A stretch of DNA of 64,000 bases from Corylus avellana (taxonomy: Eukaryota; Streptophyta; Magnoliopsida; Fagales; Betulaceae), in NCBI RefSeq assembly GCF_901000735.1, contig NC_081551.1, positions 19,124,545 to 19,188,544 of the forward strand, given 5' to 3'. Both the position numbers and the translations under genes were made by a program. This document shows, one piece after another, positions 9,657-20,969 of the stretch. Every line of letters starts with the position of its first letter. The first letter of the stretch is position 1. The notes below the pieces were generated by a model. It was not told where the DNA came from and made no database searches. It was given only the letters and a program-made list of their open reading frames with translations.

Positions 9657-10451
9657 ATGCAGTCCTTGAAGTTTGGGATTGAAAGGTTCGATGGGAGAAT
9701 GAACTTTGGCTTGTGGCAAATACAAGTCAAGGACATCCTAATCCAATCTGGGCTACACAAAACGTTGAAAGGTATACCCACGTCTAGTTCCAGTGATGGT
9801 GCCGGAAAATCAGGTACTAGCGACGTGGATTGGGAAGATTTGGATCTGAGGGCTGCGAGTTCTATTCGGTTGTGTCTGGCTAAGAACGTCCTTGCTAACA
9901 TGCAAGGGACGTCAACGGCAAAGGAGCTTTGGGAGAAGCTTGAGGAGATGTATCAGACGAAGGGAATCTCTAACCGGGTGTACCTGAAGGAGCAGTTTCA
10001 TACACTGCGAATGGCTGAGGGTGCGACTATTTCAGATCATTTGAGTGTTCTCAATGGAATCATCTCTGAACTCGAAGCTCTAGGAGTTAAAATGGACGAT
10101 GAAGATAAGGCCTTGAGGCTTATCTTGTCTCTTCCGTCTTCCTATGAACATATGAAGCCAATTTTGATTCATGGGAAGGAGAAGATTTTCTTCTTAGAAG
10201 TTACCAGCAAACTTTTGTCAGAGGAAAGAAGGCTGAGTGGTGGACAAAATTCTACACCTGAGAACTCGGCGTTGGTAGTTGCAAACTGGAAGAAAAAGAA
10301 CCCTATGAAGGGAAATCTTGTATGCTGGGGTTGCGGGAAATCTGGACACCTTAAAAGAAATTGTCCAAAAAGAGGAGCGGATTCGGCAGATTGCTCCAAA
10401 AACGCTAATATTGTTTCTCTTGTTACAGAGAGAGATGATGATGTTCTTTGA
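9657..10451 (+). CDS. Copia-type Gag protein
   Basis: 264-residue intact ORF. It starts MQSLKFGIERFDGRMNFGLW, the usual opening of Copia Gag, followed by the UBN2-type helical region with LWEKLEEMYQTKGISNR and LILSLPSSYEHM. Near residues 222-235 there is a CCHC zinc knuckle, CWGCGKSGHLKRNC (C-x2-C-x4-H-x4-C). Gag packages the element RNA in cytoplasmic particles. In Copia elements Gag is normally fused to Pol; here the frame ends at TERDDDVL and only about 400 bp of non-coding interior follows. The element would depend on enzymes supplied by relatives. The ATG lies 46 bases after the LTR, which suits a gag start. Confidence 0.9.
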   Translation: MQSLKFGIERFDGRMNFGLWQIQVKDILIQSGLHKTLKGIPTSSSSDGAGKSGTSDVDWEDLDLRAASSIRLCLAKNVLANMQGTSTAKELWEKLEEMYQTKGISNRVYLKEQFHTLRMAEGATISDHLSVLNGIISELEALGVKMDDEDKALRLILSLPSSYEHMKPILIHGKEKIFFLEVTSKLLSEERRLSGGQNSTPENSALVVANWKKKNPMKGNLVCWGCGKSGHLKRNCPKRGADSADCSKNANIVSLVTERDDDVL

Positions 10452-10865
10452 TAAGGGCATGTACATCCTCTGGCATGACCGCTAAAAATGTCAGGATAAT
10501 GGATGTGTTTTATTAGCGGGTCCACATTTGCATACGAGACATTGGTTTGGTTTTTTGATGTCAGGTATGTGGTGGAAAAGGGTGTCGATGGCTGATGAAC
10601 TTCCGAGGGAACCAAACATGGAAGTTGCACCATATTTTTCAGCAGGATTTTTTTCGACATGTGCCAAAAATGAAAATTCTTGGAATGGTTTAATTCTAAG
10701 TGCATGTGCTCTTTATGGTGGAGCATGATAATTCTTGTGGAATTATTACTGTTGGTGTAGACAGTGTTTTGCAAGACATCCCAGGACGTGGGGATGGGCA
10801 TCGGTCAAGATGCGGACTTGAGGTCTCAAGTGGAGGTTGCCAAATTTTCGCCAAGGTGGAGATTG
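10452..10865 (+). other. Residual Copia interior after gag
   Basis: About 410 bp with no recognisable pol domain. It ends in the polypurine run GCCAAGGTGGAGATT immediately before the 3' LTR. Confidence 0.6.
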
Positions 10866-11535
10866 TTGATAATGGCTCAAATTGTCAACAAGTGTGAAGA
10901 TAATTGCTGAAAATATCAATATTCAAGTTAGTGGGCTCAAGTCATATTTATCTATAAGAGGATAAGGTTAGTTTTAAAAGGAGTCAAAGAACAACTGGAA
11001 TTTAATTTTTGGAGAAAACGTGTGTGGATAAACATGTGGGTTGCAATGCTTATCTTCATCATGAAAAGACTTTGTATTCATGATGGTTTCGTTTTCCCAG
11101 TAGCAATTTGATTAAAATTGTTCTCCTATTTTTGTGATTAGCCATTATAAAAGGACATGCAGTCCTTGGTTAAGTGGGGATCCGAAAATTCAAATTGGTG
11201 AGAGTACTTTGTGACATTTACAAAGTGTAGAGAGTTTTTCTTTACTGGGTATTTGAGAAGGACAGTTGAGTGGGGTGTACAAGGGGTTAAGGGCTTGGGT
11301 TTGGGATATTAAACTTGAGCGGTTCAGGCTTGTACTATTGTACTCAATATTTCTCAATAGTAAAGAAGGAGACCGGATCACGCCCCGTGGACGTAGGCAT
11401 ATTGCCGAACCACGTAAACTATTTGTGTACATGTGTGATTGGTGTGTGTTCTCGTGTGTTTTCTTTCCAAACTTGTCTTTCGCATAAAGGGCTGGTGGGA
11501 AATTGGTAACCAATTAATTATCAATTTTCCCAACA
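10866..11535 (+). repeat. 3' LTR of the Copia element
   Basis: Begins TTGATAATGGCTCAAATTG and ends TTTTCCCAACA, with a TATA box at 11146-11154. It differs from the 5' LTR by scattered substitutions and small indels. Confidence 0.85.
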
Positions 11536-11544
11536 GATTTTAGG

Positions 11545-12413
11545 TAGGGGTGGGCAGATTAACCGTTACCGTTTAACCGGCCGTCTACCGGCTTCGACCA
11601 AACCGATATTAACCGTAAGCATTTAACCGATATTCTTATCGGTTAAAAATTTTGTACCGAAATTCTTATCGGTTCGGTTCGGTTCGATTAACCATTTGTT
11701 ATCGGTTAACCGTTTTAACCTATAAGAACCGGTATGGGAGAAGGCTAGTAACAAAACTAGTCTAGTTCAGTTTGTAGGGAACTAGAGCACAAGGCTCAAA
11801 TCCTCATAGTTGTGGGTTCAAGCCCCTATAGACTCTTTCTTCCTCTTTCTTCCACATATTTCTTTTCTTTTCTTTCTTTTCTTTTCTTTTTCTCCTCCTC
11901 CCACACAACATACTCTTTCTTCTTCATTGTTTTTCCTTATTTTCCTTCTCTTCCCAATTCCCACGCCACATATTTCTTTTCTTTTTTTTTTCTCCTCCTC
12001 CCACGCAGCAGACTCTTTCTTCCTCATTGTTTTTCTTTCTTTTCCTTCTCACCATTGTAGGAGAATGGGTTTCTTCCCTATTATTATTATTATTTTTCTC
12101 TTTCTAGTTCTCGCAACATCCGCCCCCATCTGCTCTCACATACGTCTCTTTTAGCATCAAAGATTCAATTCAGGTAAGAGTTTTTGCCTTTTGGTGCTTG
12201 GAGGTTAGAGAAGTAGAGAGCACTGAAGAATGTGAGATTTATAATCGGTTAACTGGTTTAACCGAACCGTTTAACCCTGTACTGTTATAACCGATAATTT
12301 CGGTTAAAATTCTTATCGGTTCGGTATTGGTTAAGAAACCGTTTAACCGAAAATTATCAGTTAATAACCGATAAGAGCCAAAACCGGACCGTTTTGACTG
12401 ATACTCACCCCTA
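11545..12413. mobile_element. Non-autonomous hAT-type element
   Basis: 869 bp bounded by TAGGGGTGGGCA and TACTCACCCCTA (inverted, imperfect) with a perfect 8-bp target duplication ATTTTAGG at 11537-11544 and 12414-12421. TAGGGGTG ends and 8-bp duplications are typical of hAT elements. Subterminal blocks repeat GGTTAACCG / ACCGATAAGAA motifs at both ends. The interior is CT-rich and non-coding; no transposase. It inserted one base beyond the 3' LTR. Confidence 0.88.
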
Positions 12414-12421
12414 ATTTTAGG

Positions 12422-13302
12422 AGTGACCCTTCATGCGCTTCTCCTCATTTCTTCTTTCTTAATGTATTCTACTCCCATTTTCACATCATTAAAGGCGAGA
12501 TTTTGCTTTTCTCTCATCGGACTAGTCATGGCGGAGGTAATGCTTCGATTTTGTCTCTCTTTTCGTCTTTCTGTATCTATTTTGGCTACCAAGAAAGCAT
12601 GAGAAAGTAAGTTAAATTCTCTTCTTTTCTTTTAGTTGTTTCAAAGTCTCAAACTTGTTAGTTGGCAATGATTGAGATTAAGAATAGTTGCTAAAAGAAA
12701 ATTAGAACAAGTAAATAAATATGCGATAAGTATAGTTATCATGATAAACATGCAGACCTAATTACCAACAAATTAAGATGCTTTATCCGTTTACAATAAT
12801 TCCAATTATGATTGATTTTTTTTGGTCAAAATATTATGGCTTCTTGAGGCAGATCTATCCAAATCAAGTTGTAAAATTGTTTCCGTGCTAAGATGCGTTT
12901 TGTTTAGTTGTTGATGTTATTTGGAAACACTTCCCTCATCTTGGTCTTTTGCTCAAGTTTGCTCCCACTTTGAAGCAAATTAATTTTAAGAATGCTTTTA
13001 ATTTGTTTTACAGCTTACTCGATTGCTTCTAGGACGATAAGAGATTTAAGGTGAAGTGATACTTGTTTGACATACCTTTTCGTTGTGGTTGCAGGACGAG
13101 TAATTAAAGAATGGGACCAAAACTATGAAGAAAGGAGAATTTGCATGTTTCACCAAGAAAGCAATTTTTCATCTACTTATCTATTTCAAAACCGCAAATC
13201 CACCCAAATTAACAACCATAATGTTGATAATGAATAAAATATTTTACCATTAGTAAAACGGGTATGTAAAATAAGAGCAAATATAATTAACAGCTTCTCT
13301 TG
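12422..13302. other. 3' flank of DUF2828 copy 3
   Basis: AGGAGTGACCC onward matches 49932-50823 behind copy 4. It contains a small conserved motif TCATGGCGGAGGTAATG (12527-12543) that looks like a start codon followed by a splice donor on the plus strand, but no following exon was found. The segment from about 12690 is the same as the 3' flank of copy 2. Confidence 0.6.
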
Positions 13303-15196
13303 TTAATCGCAAACCACGACTTTCTCATATCTTTTGTCAGAGATGACCATTTCCATGATGGCGTTAGGGTTCATAACCCCATTATTCTCTATAGCCAATC
13401 TCAATAATTCATTTGAAAAGCCTTTAATCAGAATTACCCCTTGAGGCCCATTCGGCACTATACCTAACCCAAAGTCATAACCTGATTTCTTCAAGACATT
13501 AAAGTCTCTTGCAGAGGAGAAGCCGTGGCGGTGTCTTAATAAGTTCCAGAAAACTATAACAGGCAGAGTGGTGTATCTATTTTTATAAAACTTATTTCTA
13601 ATTTTCTGATAATCAATATTCCAATTATCATGGCAGCAAGTTTCATTGAATTCCATACTAGTAAACACAAAAACTGTCTTCACCATCTTGTCTTTATCAA
13701 TGTTTTCTTTGACTGCAACTTCCAAGATGTGAAGAAACACCTTTCGAAGATCTATTTCCAATCCCCAATCCATTATGGTCTCCATGAAATCAGTCCTACT
13801 TTGTAGATCAATTCCTTCAATCTTTTGAAGCCGAGGATCATGGCTGAATGTCATAATCTTTTCTCTCCATGGGCCTTGGCTCAAATCTGAAATTAGAAGC
13901 CCGAGTGCAATGCTAACTGTACGTAGTACAAAACCCAGTCATGCTAAGTGAGACATCGCAACATGCAAGACAATTTGTAAACTTCCCTTTCATTGTGAGG
14001 TGTTCGATCATTTTCTTCCATTGTAAATTAGCAAGTTCGGCACAACTGCCATCGTAAAGAGAACACAAGATCTTGTGAGGAAGTAATTCTTCAACTGGGA
14101 TCTTTGTATTTGCATATTTCCTTACATGACGGTTTTTGAAATTCATTTTTCTTTCTCTAGTGCATGTTAGAAGAGCTTCATTATGTTGTGTGTCTTTACT
14201 GTGTGTCAAACGAGTCTCCTGTATGGGAACCTCCCCGACTGGAATGTAAGACTAGCGCGAGTTTAGAGCTCTACGAAGCGGGGCAATGACTTCTTTATGT
14301 AGACGATCTCTAACTCTGTAAGGATAATGAGGCTCTGAAATTTTCTTGTATATTTGATCTAAATCTTGGGGAAAGAGCCTTCTGGCGATGCTCTCACACA
14401 TAAGTGTTGCGTAATCAAAAAATGTGTTAAGGGAGGGGCAAAACTTAGCTGTGAGGCTGATTTTATGAAGATCCCCAAATTTTTAGAACTCAAGATCAGA
14501 CTTTAGCAACTCACTGAAGAGATCTGATATCTCATTGTATATAAAACGATAATCATCGTCCCCATAGTAGGCATCTAGGAAAATGCCATTTGAAGATTCC
14601 CTATCAAAAATCCAATAATTAATTTCAGATTTTGTGTCACTTTGCAGCAACTGAAGAAGAAGTAAAGGCAAATGCTTCAAATATCCACAATCAGCTAAGG
14701 ACCTTAGGTTGCATGCTAAGGTTTTGTAATCCTTATGGTAAAGCCAACAAAGAGGACGGTGGAAACTCTGATGAGCTCTACGCATAGGTATTTTTGGCAT
14801 ATAGAGGATAATTTTCAAAGTGGTCAGGGAGTCGTGGTTCCAAGCCAAATCCAATAGATAATAAGTACGGGTAATGCAGATACTAGGACCCGCAAACAAG
14901 AAAAGATCCACACATGAGTTTCCTGCGGATATCGGGAGAGGTTTGAAGTAACTTTTCTCCCACAGGTCTAAAGGTTGTGTGATACGGGTTAAATATCTAG
15001 TAACAGGTACTAGATCTCCATCAGAAGGCCATGGACCAAGTAAGCGCATATGGGGCTCTTTAATTTCTAAGAATGGTTTCATAGAAGTATAAATATATGT
15101 GCCAAAACGACGAGAAATATACGATTTCATCTGAAACTTACACAATTCTATCATCCCAACCCTCCTGCTCAGAGTCAGAGCTTTATTCATATTCAT
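13303..15196 (-). pseudogene. DUF2828 family gene, copy 3, decayed
   Basis: Full-length relative of the intact copies but disabled. On the minus strand the start MNMNKALTLSRR is at 15196. A Leu codon has become TAA in SDLEFLKSG (near 14483), Glu has become TAG in NSRES (near 14255), and a 4-bp insertion at about 13919-13925 shifts the frame right after CDVSLSMTGFCTT. The vWA-like C-terminus then continues in another frame to the shared end YEKVVVCD. Its central sequence (SNGIFLDAYYGDDDYRF) resembles copy 1 more than copies 2 and 4, so copies 1 and 3 form one subtype and copies 2 and 4 another. The CDVSLSM motif keeps the DxSxS pattern. Confidence 0.88.
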
Positions 15197-15623
15197 TGGA
15201 ACTTGGGTGAAAGCTGATCGAGAATCTGAAAATTCAAACAATTTATTTTCTTGAGAATAAATGATAATAAGAAATACTGGTGTCAAACAAATATCAACAT
15301 CACTAATATTATACTACACCATAGAGATTTTCAATCATTTATTCTCAACCCAACAACCAACCCTAGATCAAGATGTTTTCCCATATTTTCCAGCCGTTTT
15401 CATTCTCCGTTTCCTCGGCATCCAAACGTAGGGTAAAAAACCAACAAAAGAATCCCGTTGATTAAAAAAAAAAAACAAAAATTGAAAATTTTGCAAGTGA
15501 AGACACAATCAGAAAAGAATTGATACGGCCAATGTAACAATTAGATCAATCAACTCCAAATTTGACCATAATAACACCATACTCAAAAATCAGGAAAAAT
15601 AACAAAAAAAATAAATAACTCAC

Positions 15624-15770
15624 CTTGCCAATTGTATCCACGATCGAGCGAACTATTTTTAGCATGGTGGCTGTTCGGTTTTAGGGTCGAATAGGGCTAA
15701 TAAAGGGAGATTGACGTCTTTCGGTAGTTTGAAGGGACATCAGTATTTTAAGGAAGATATATATACATTA
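15624..15770 (-). promoter_or_regulatory. Promoter and shortened leader of DUF2828 copy 3
   Basis: The donor GGCAAG|GTGAGT (minus strand) is kept, but the leader exon has lost the CT repeat and the CGAAGAATTTCGTCTTC segment seen in other copies, a deletion of roughly 50 bp. The promoter module TTTCGGTAGTTTGAAGGGAC follows upstream. Confidence 0.5.
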
Positions 15771-15968
15771 AATTTATTTTATTTTATTTTATTTTATTTT
15801 TGAAAATAATAATTCGCTTCTCATTCATCAAAATCAAGCTGAAGCAATTTGCTCTGCTTGAACAATATCACAAATACAATCGTGTACCTCATCCCTCCAT
15901 ACACGGTCTACAATATGTCTGGTTGCCAATTTAGCCAATTTACATCTTTTAGACCTCAATATCTAATT
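15771..15968 (-). mobile_element. 5'-truncated LINE remnant (RNase H C-terminus and tail)
   Basis: On the minus strand: KLAKLATRHIVDRVWRDE ... CICDIVQAEQIASA then stop, the usual C-terminal wording of plant LINE RNase H-like ORFs, followed by an (AAAAT)n tail at 15772-15800. It sits directly upstream of the copy 3 promoter. Confidence 0.65.
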
Positions 15969-16848
15969 ATGCAAATTTAAAACTTGAGTTTACCAAGAAT
16001 TTAAATCGAAGAATTTGATTCATTTTTCTTAAATAAATAATAAAAATGACATGAAAAATAGGCAACAACTTCTTCCAGTCATTTGCAATTTTCTAAGCAG
16101 ATTGTTTGATGTCTGCATAGATAAAAATCTTGTTTTTTTTTTTTTCTTTTTTCTTTTTTTTTAATGTGTCATTGTATATATGGATTGCTTGGCCAGAAAT
16201 CGGAATTTTTTTTTAACTAAGCGTTTGCATTTATCTTTCTTTATCGCTTCAACACTATCAGTACTCTTGCTAGGTACCAACAACCACGTAGAGGAGATTA
16301 AGGGGGCAGGCATTGCTGAACACATAACAAGATCTGTTGTTAGGGAAAACAAACCCACAAAAAATGCTACAGAAAACCGAAGCAACTACGAAAGAAAAGC
16401 CCACATAAACATAACAAAGGCTATAGAAATACATAAAAAGAAATCAAATAAAAAACCCAGCCCAGTAGTAGGTGCGCGCAGAGGCGGAGGGGATGGGACA
16501 TTGAGTGGGATCCCCGCGCCTGAGCATGAAAGTTGAGTGAGGCTGCTACGGGTTGCAAGGAGACTAGAATTATGATTCTCTCCAATTCATTTGAACTCGA
16601 TAATATCCAGTTATTTATAATGGAGAGGTATTTTTGTCTCTTCAAATGAACTGAAAAAAATCCTATTTCGGAGGCTAAGAATAGGTCCTTATTAAATGAA
16701 ATTATGAAAAAAATGATTATTTCACATAAATAGCGATGTTTGGTTCCTTAAGGTGGTGTTAAAAAAGGTATCCGGAGTAGTAGTTTAATAATCTCACAAG
16801 TAATTCTGATTGGCAAAATGGTCATAATATTGAAATGATGCTAATGCA
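15969..16848. other. Intergenic, nothing recognised
   Basis: AT-rich with a T-rich run at 16131-16162. Open frames at 16180-16536 have no recognisable content. Confidence 0.5.
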
Positions 16849-16863
16849 GAATATGACGAAGTC

Positions 16864-17009
16864 AAAAAGTGGTCCCCAAGGGGTATATCAATCGGCAGTG
16901 AACCACGCCTTATGAAGTGGAGGTCACTACTTCGAATCCCCCTCCTCCTTCTCCTGTGTGGACATGGACATGTTAAAAAAATAAAAAAAAAATAAAAAAA
17001 TAAAAAAAG
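16864..17009 (+). mobile_element. tRNA-derived SINE
   Basis: 146 bp flanked by a perfect 15-bp target duplication GAATATGACGAAGTC (16849-16863 and 17010-17024). The head holds a tRNA-like region with a B box (CTACTTCGAATCCCC) and the phrase TATGAAGTGGAGGTCAC, then TGTGTGGACATG and an A-rich tail of TAAAAAAA units, as in plant SINEs. Confidence 0.88.
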
Positions 17010-17975
17010 GAATATGACGAAGTCCATTGAGAGATGGGAGTCTAGTTTTTTTTTTTTAATTTGAGTTTTTAAAAAAGAAAACAATAATGTGGGTATTTTT
17101 GTAATTGTGGTTCAATTCTGTTACATAGATCTCTATTTATAGAGAGGAAATGAGTAGTGAACAAGAAATTAAAAATAAAACCCTAAAATACATAAGGAAA
17201 TAAATAAACTCTACATTACAAATTAAATAAGAGAAATATAAAATATTCTAACAAAGGAAATAATATATTTTAATAAATTCCAATGAAAACACATATATTG
17301 TCACCAAACCAAAAACAAAAAATGAATAATTATTGTATTCCACCATTCTCTATTCATAATCATAACTATTTATTTTCTTAATGGAATACGCATTTCGCAA
17401 ACCAAACGAAGTCTAATGAGTAGTGTTCGTCTGCCGCCCAATGAGTAGTCCTAATTTGGGCAATTGGCTATTGTTCATCATAACATTGAAGTGGATCAAG
17501 ACCTTCTCCATTTTTTTAGGCGGTAGCTTTTTTGCTGTAGGCACAAATTAATGAATTTGAGTTTTCTTACCCGAGCCCGGTTTCAGTTTTGGACTTGAGA
17601 GGATTTGAGAGCATATGCCGATTGGTTGAGGATTAATGCTATAAATCATTAATCCATTATTTTTTATTGTTTCAAAATTTATATGGGTGCATGGAGATTG
17701 ATTTTTATTGAGAAAGATTACACAACATCATCCTCTCGATGTTCAAATTAACTTAGTATTCGATCAGTTACTTATAAAAATATAAGTAACTTGATATTGG
17801 AGATGAGCAATAAATATAATGAAATCATGAAGGTCTACGGCTTATAGGGTTTAGAGTGATGTGTGATAATTAATGACGAGAATATATAGCATTCCTCTTT
17901 AGTTGAGTGCTCAAAGTTAAAGCAAAACTTGTTATTCTCACAAAACTTAAGATATTCTCCTTATTTCGTACAAAA

Positions 17976-19465
17976 ATGAAACCAACAGTGTCACAGAGGT
18001 AAGCTACGATCCAAACCTTGTTCTTGATTTTTGGTTCTTCCATTCTGCTTCGTATTTTGTAACCATACAAAATATGTTTCTAGGGTTAAGGTTAGCGTTT
18101 TGTTATTGAACCAACATTTCTCTTTCTTTTCGACAATATAACGGTTTGGTTTCCCAGAATCGCCAGATTAGTCTAGTTTGTTAGTCAATTTGTATATTTT
18201 AATTAAATATAATTTTTAGTTTGAGTTTTTAAATTATTGTATATTAGTGTTTTTATGTTGTGACTAAAAATTGCATTTTATAGGTTAATATGAAATATTT
18301 TACGATAGAAAACAGTTTACTCCGAAACAAACAGAGCCTTAAATGTCCCAAATCATTCATTTTCGACAGGTTTGATTAACCTAGTTCGTTGTAAATTACG
18401 TACTTGTGTGAAATTCACAGGCTCTGACACTCTTTATGGGAAGCCATTTTCGTCGTCCCCAGAGAATAATGATAGAGAGCTGCTGCCATACAGTTGTGGC
18501 AAAAAACATGTGTTTTCTGCCCACCAATCACCACATGACACATCAACATTTTAAGAAAAATGCAAAAGCTTAAAATGAGAACAAAACACCAAAACCACAA
18601 AAAAAAAAAAAAAAAAAATGAGAATGACGAGGTCTGACCACATCTAGGTGGTGACATTTAGACCATGGGGTGGCCTTTGGCAGCCACCCGGATCTGACCA
18701 AGGTGGCCTGCGCGGCCACCCCCAGGCCACGAGGTGGCCGGCGCGGACACTCCCAGGCCACCCCAGATCTGGCTGGGGTGGCCTGCGCGGCCACCATAGG
18801 CCATATGGGGTGGCCTGCGTCGCCACCCCCAGGGCACGGGGTGGCGGCCACCCCAAAGGGGTAGAAGCGGAAGCGGCGTTTTCGGGGCGGCGGTGGGCAG
18901 CAAATCAATGTGAGAGGAATAATATGGTGTTTTGTTCTCATTTTGAGTTTGTGTGCAAAGTTGAAGTGTCAGCTTGTGAGTGGTGGGCAGAAAACCCCTC
19001 CTTTTTGCGTTGACCGAATTGAAGTTATTCCCATACTGATAATGTTGTACGTGTGCAATTCAACAAAAATAGTGACACTATGTAAAATGGAGGAAGATAC
19101 TGTAGAAATATATTTTTTACACTATATATTAATTCACACACAATATATGCATGCCTATAGGCTCTAGCTAGCAAATCAAATCCTCGGAACTTCAAAAAAA
19201 AAAAAATCATTACACGGAAGAAACTATAGATATAGATTTTTTGAAATAATATTTTAATTCAATAAATTAGACTAATTTTTATTTATCTATAAATACTAAA
19301 ACAGCTTAGCCTAATTAGACTAATTTTTTTTTTATTGATTTATTTATTAATACTAAAACAAATTCACAAGCTAAGCCGGTTTATGCAGGCAGTCATTGCA
19401 ACATGTCATTACAGAAAGCTAATGGCAAACAACAGCTTTAGAAAAGACTCCATACTTCAGCCAGG
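17976..19465 (+). pseudogene. Unrecognised multi-exon locus alpha (copy A), decayed
   Basis: I do not recognise this gene. Conserved pieces are a first exon ATGAAACC...ACAGAG|GTAAGC (17976-17998), a 27-nt exon ATGTCCCAAATCATTCATTT...CGACAG|GTTTG (about 18347-18373), an exon starting GCTCTGACACTCTTTATGGG after TTCACAG, and an exon near 19370-19465 reading RFMQAVIATCHYRKLMANNS. The same exons recur in alpha' and, in part, in the beta loci, which suggests an old tandem gene duplication. Here the first exon lacks one base compared with alpha', the third exon is interrupted by a Mutator-like insertion and the AG before the last exon is lost, so I call it a pseudogene. Confidence 0.5.
18475..19032. 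mobile_element. Mutator-like non-autonomous element
   Basis: Present in copy A and absent at 26640 in copy B. It is flanked by ATAATGATA (18466-18474) and ATACTGATA (19033-19041), a 9-bp target duplication with one mismatch; the empty site in copy B reads ATAATGATAATG. Long imperfect terminal inverted repeats include GCAAAAA, TTTTCTGCCCACC and AAAATGAGAACAAAACACC. The core is a GC-rich set of GGTGGCCNNCGCGGCCACC inverted motifs. No transposase. Confidence 0.85.
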
Positions 19466-20014
19466 TATAATCATTTTTTTCTATTTTGCTCCAGCAATGT
19501 AGATTTACTAATAAAAATGAAGAAAAAAAAAAAAACCAAAGTAGAGAAGGTGAAAGATGTGAATTCTCTCAAGTTCTAATGAACTTGAGAATATTCAATT
19601 AGTTATATTTGAAGGATATTTTTATCATTTTACTTTTTAAGTGTACAAAAACGCCCTTCAAAAATGTCATTTAACTTTTTGGTAAAATCCAAGTCATTGA
19701 GATTTGAGAAAATCTATAAAATTCCAAGAATTGTGTATATATCAGTATATATGGAAAATATATTAATTAATGAGTGCGATAAGTTGGCGTTTGTTTTTCT
19801 ACTTGTTCCTTAAGAAAACAAACATATGCATTATGGTGGTAAAATATATTTTAGATCTATATCTTCAGAAGTCGCAAAAGATTTGGCAAATACTTATATA
19901 CATATAGTTATACTCCATATAAAACACCTATGGCAAGATTGGTTGTGTAGAAGCTTATATATATGTATATACATATGACTTATGCATTGATATTTGTGAA
20001 GGGACTTGGCTTAC

Positions 20015-20082
20015 CTGCGGTAGTGCAAACTACCGCAGATATGTAGAGCAAACTACCGCATATCTGCGGTAGTTTGCTCTAC
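20015..20082. repeat. Pair of hairpin-forming inverted repeats
   Basis: A perfect hairpin with 18-bp arms GTAGAGCAAACTACCGCA (20043-20060) and its complement (20065-20082) around a TATC loop, directly preceded by a smaller one (CTGCGGTAG / CTACCGCAG around TGCAAA). It lies about 0.9 kb upstream of locus beta. Confidence 0.85.
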
Positions 20083-20969
20083 CGTTGAGATTTCTTTTCT
20101 AATAACGTAAGTAAAAAGAAAAAAACACCGTCAAATCTCACGTTTAACTCTCGTCAATTTCTTTTGTTTTTTTTACCCAAACCCCAAGCCGTCTTCTCTC
20201 TTTTTTCACCATACCCAAAATCAATTATTACACTGCTTATCCTCTGCACCTCTGCAGCATTCTTTTGAAGTTTATCTCTAGTAAGAAGACTATGGAAGTG
20301 TTTTGAAGCTCCTTGAGGATGAAACATCATTTACAATGCAAGTTTTCTTCCTCGGGGGAGTAGAAACCCCAATTCTCTTCTGCAACAAAACCTCACAACC
20401 TCCTTCTAGAAGAGTTGAATCCGAAAATCATGACATCTACTGGATTAAAACCCTGAACTGCAGCACCAATTTCCACGCTAGAGAAGATCACCCACAACAC
20501 ATCCAGAGCCACAAGCAAAACGATTTTTTGCACAAAGAAGAAGAAGGGGAATGGGACGGTGGAAGAATGGGAATGAGGCAAAAAAGTTCAAAGCAATTTT
20601 GCTGGAAAATATATAGATTTTGAATTTCTTCTTCATTCACCCCTTTCTTCTTACATCATCCAACTTACAACCACCTCCAGATTTCAACCAATGCAGAGGA
20701 AAACTGCGGCCTCACACTTGTCATCAACTCCCGTTATTATTATTATTATTATTTTTTTAAAAAAAAAAAAATTACCTTACACTTTAGGGTTAAAAAACCC
20801 TTAAAAAATAAATCCCAGCGGAAACTGTCTACCGCATGCAAGCCTCTCCCTTTGAGAAGAAAGAGATTCCTTCTCTTTCTTTTCCTCTTAATCTAGTTTC
20901 ACGCACCCGAGCCCGGTTTAAGTTTTGGACTTTGGAGAATTCGACACAGACCAAAAGTTTCGCAGAAAA

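Larger units (their letters stand above)
8936..11535 (+). mobile_element. Gag-only Copia LTR retrotransposon
   Basis: Two direct LTRs of about 675 bp (8936-9611 and 10866-11535) flank a 1.25-kb interior with an initiator-tRNA-Met primer-binding site, a gag ORF and a purine-rich run before the 3' LTR (AAGGTGGAGATT). No protease, integrase, reverse transcriptase or RNase H is left. The LTRs differ by only a few percent by eye. The element lies in the flank of the DUF2828 copy 3 unit, which the copy 4 locus lacks at the same place. The first 1-3 bases of the left LTR are uncertain and no clean 5-bp target duplication can be read. Confidence 0.85.

Noticed and set aside
11810..12154. Ser/Phe-rich ORFs of 69-114 codons
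   Set aside because: They come from the CT-rich interior of the hAT-type element and have no recognisable domain.
16864..16960. A tRNA gene
   Set aside because: The B-box-like sequence belongs to a SINE head; no full cloverleaf can be drawn and a poly(A)-like tail plus target duplication surround it.
18570..18941. Several Gly/Trp/Pro-rich ORFs
   Set aside because: Products of the palindromic GGTGGCC core of the Mutator-like element, open on both strands.
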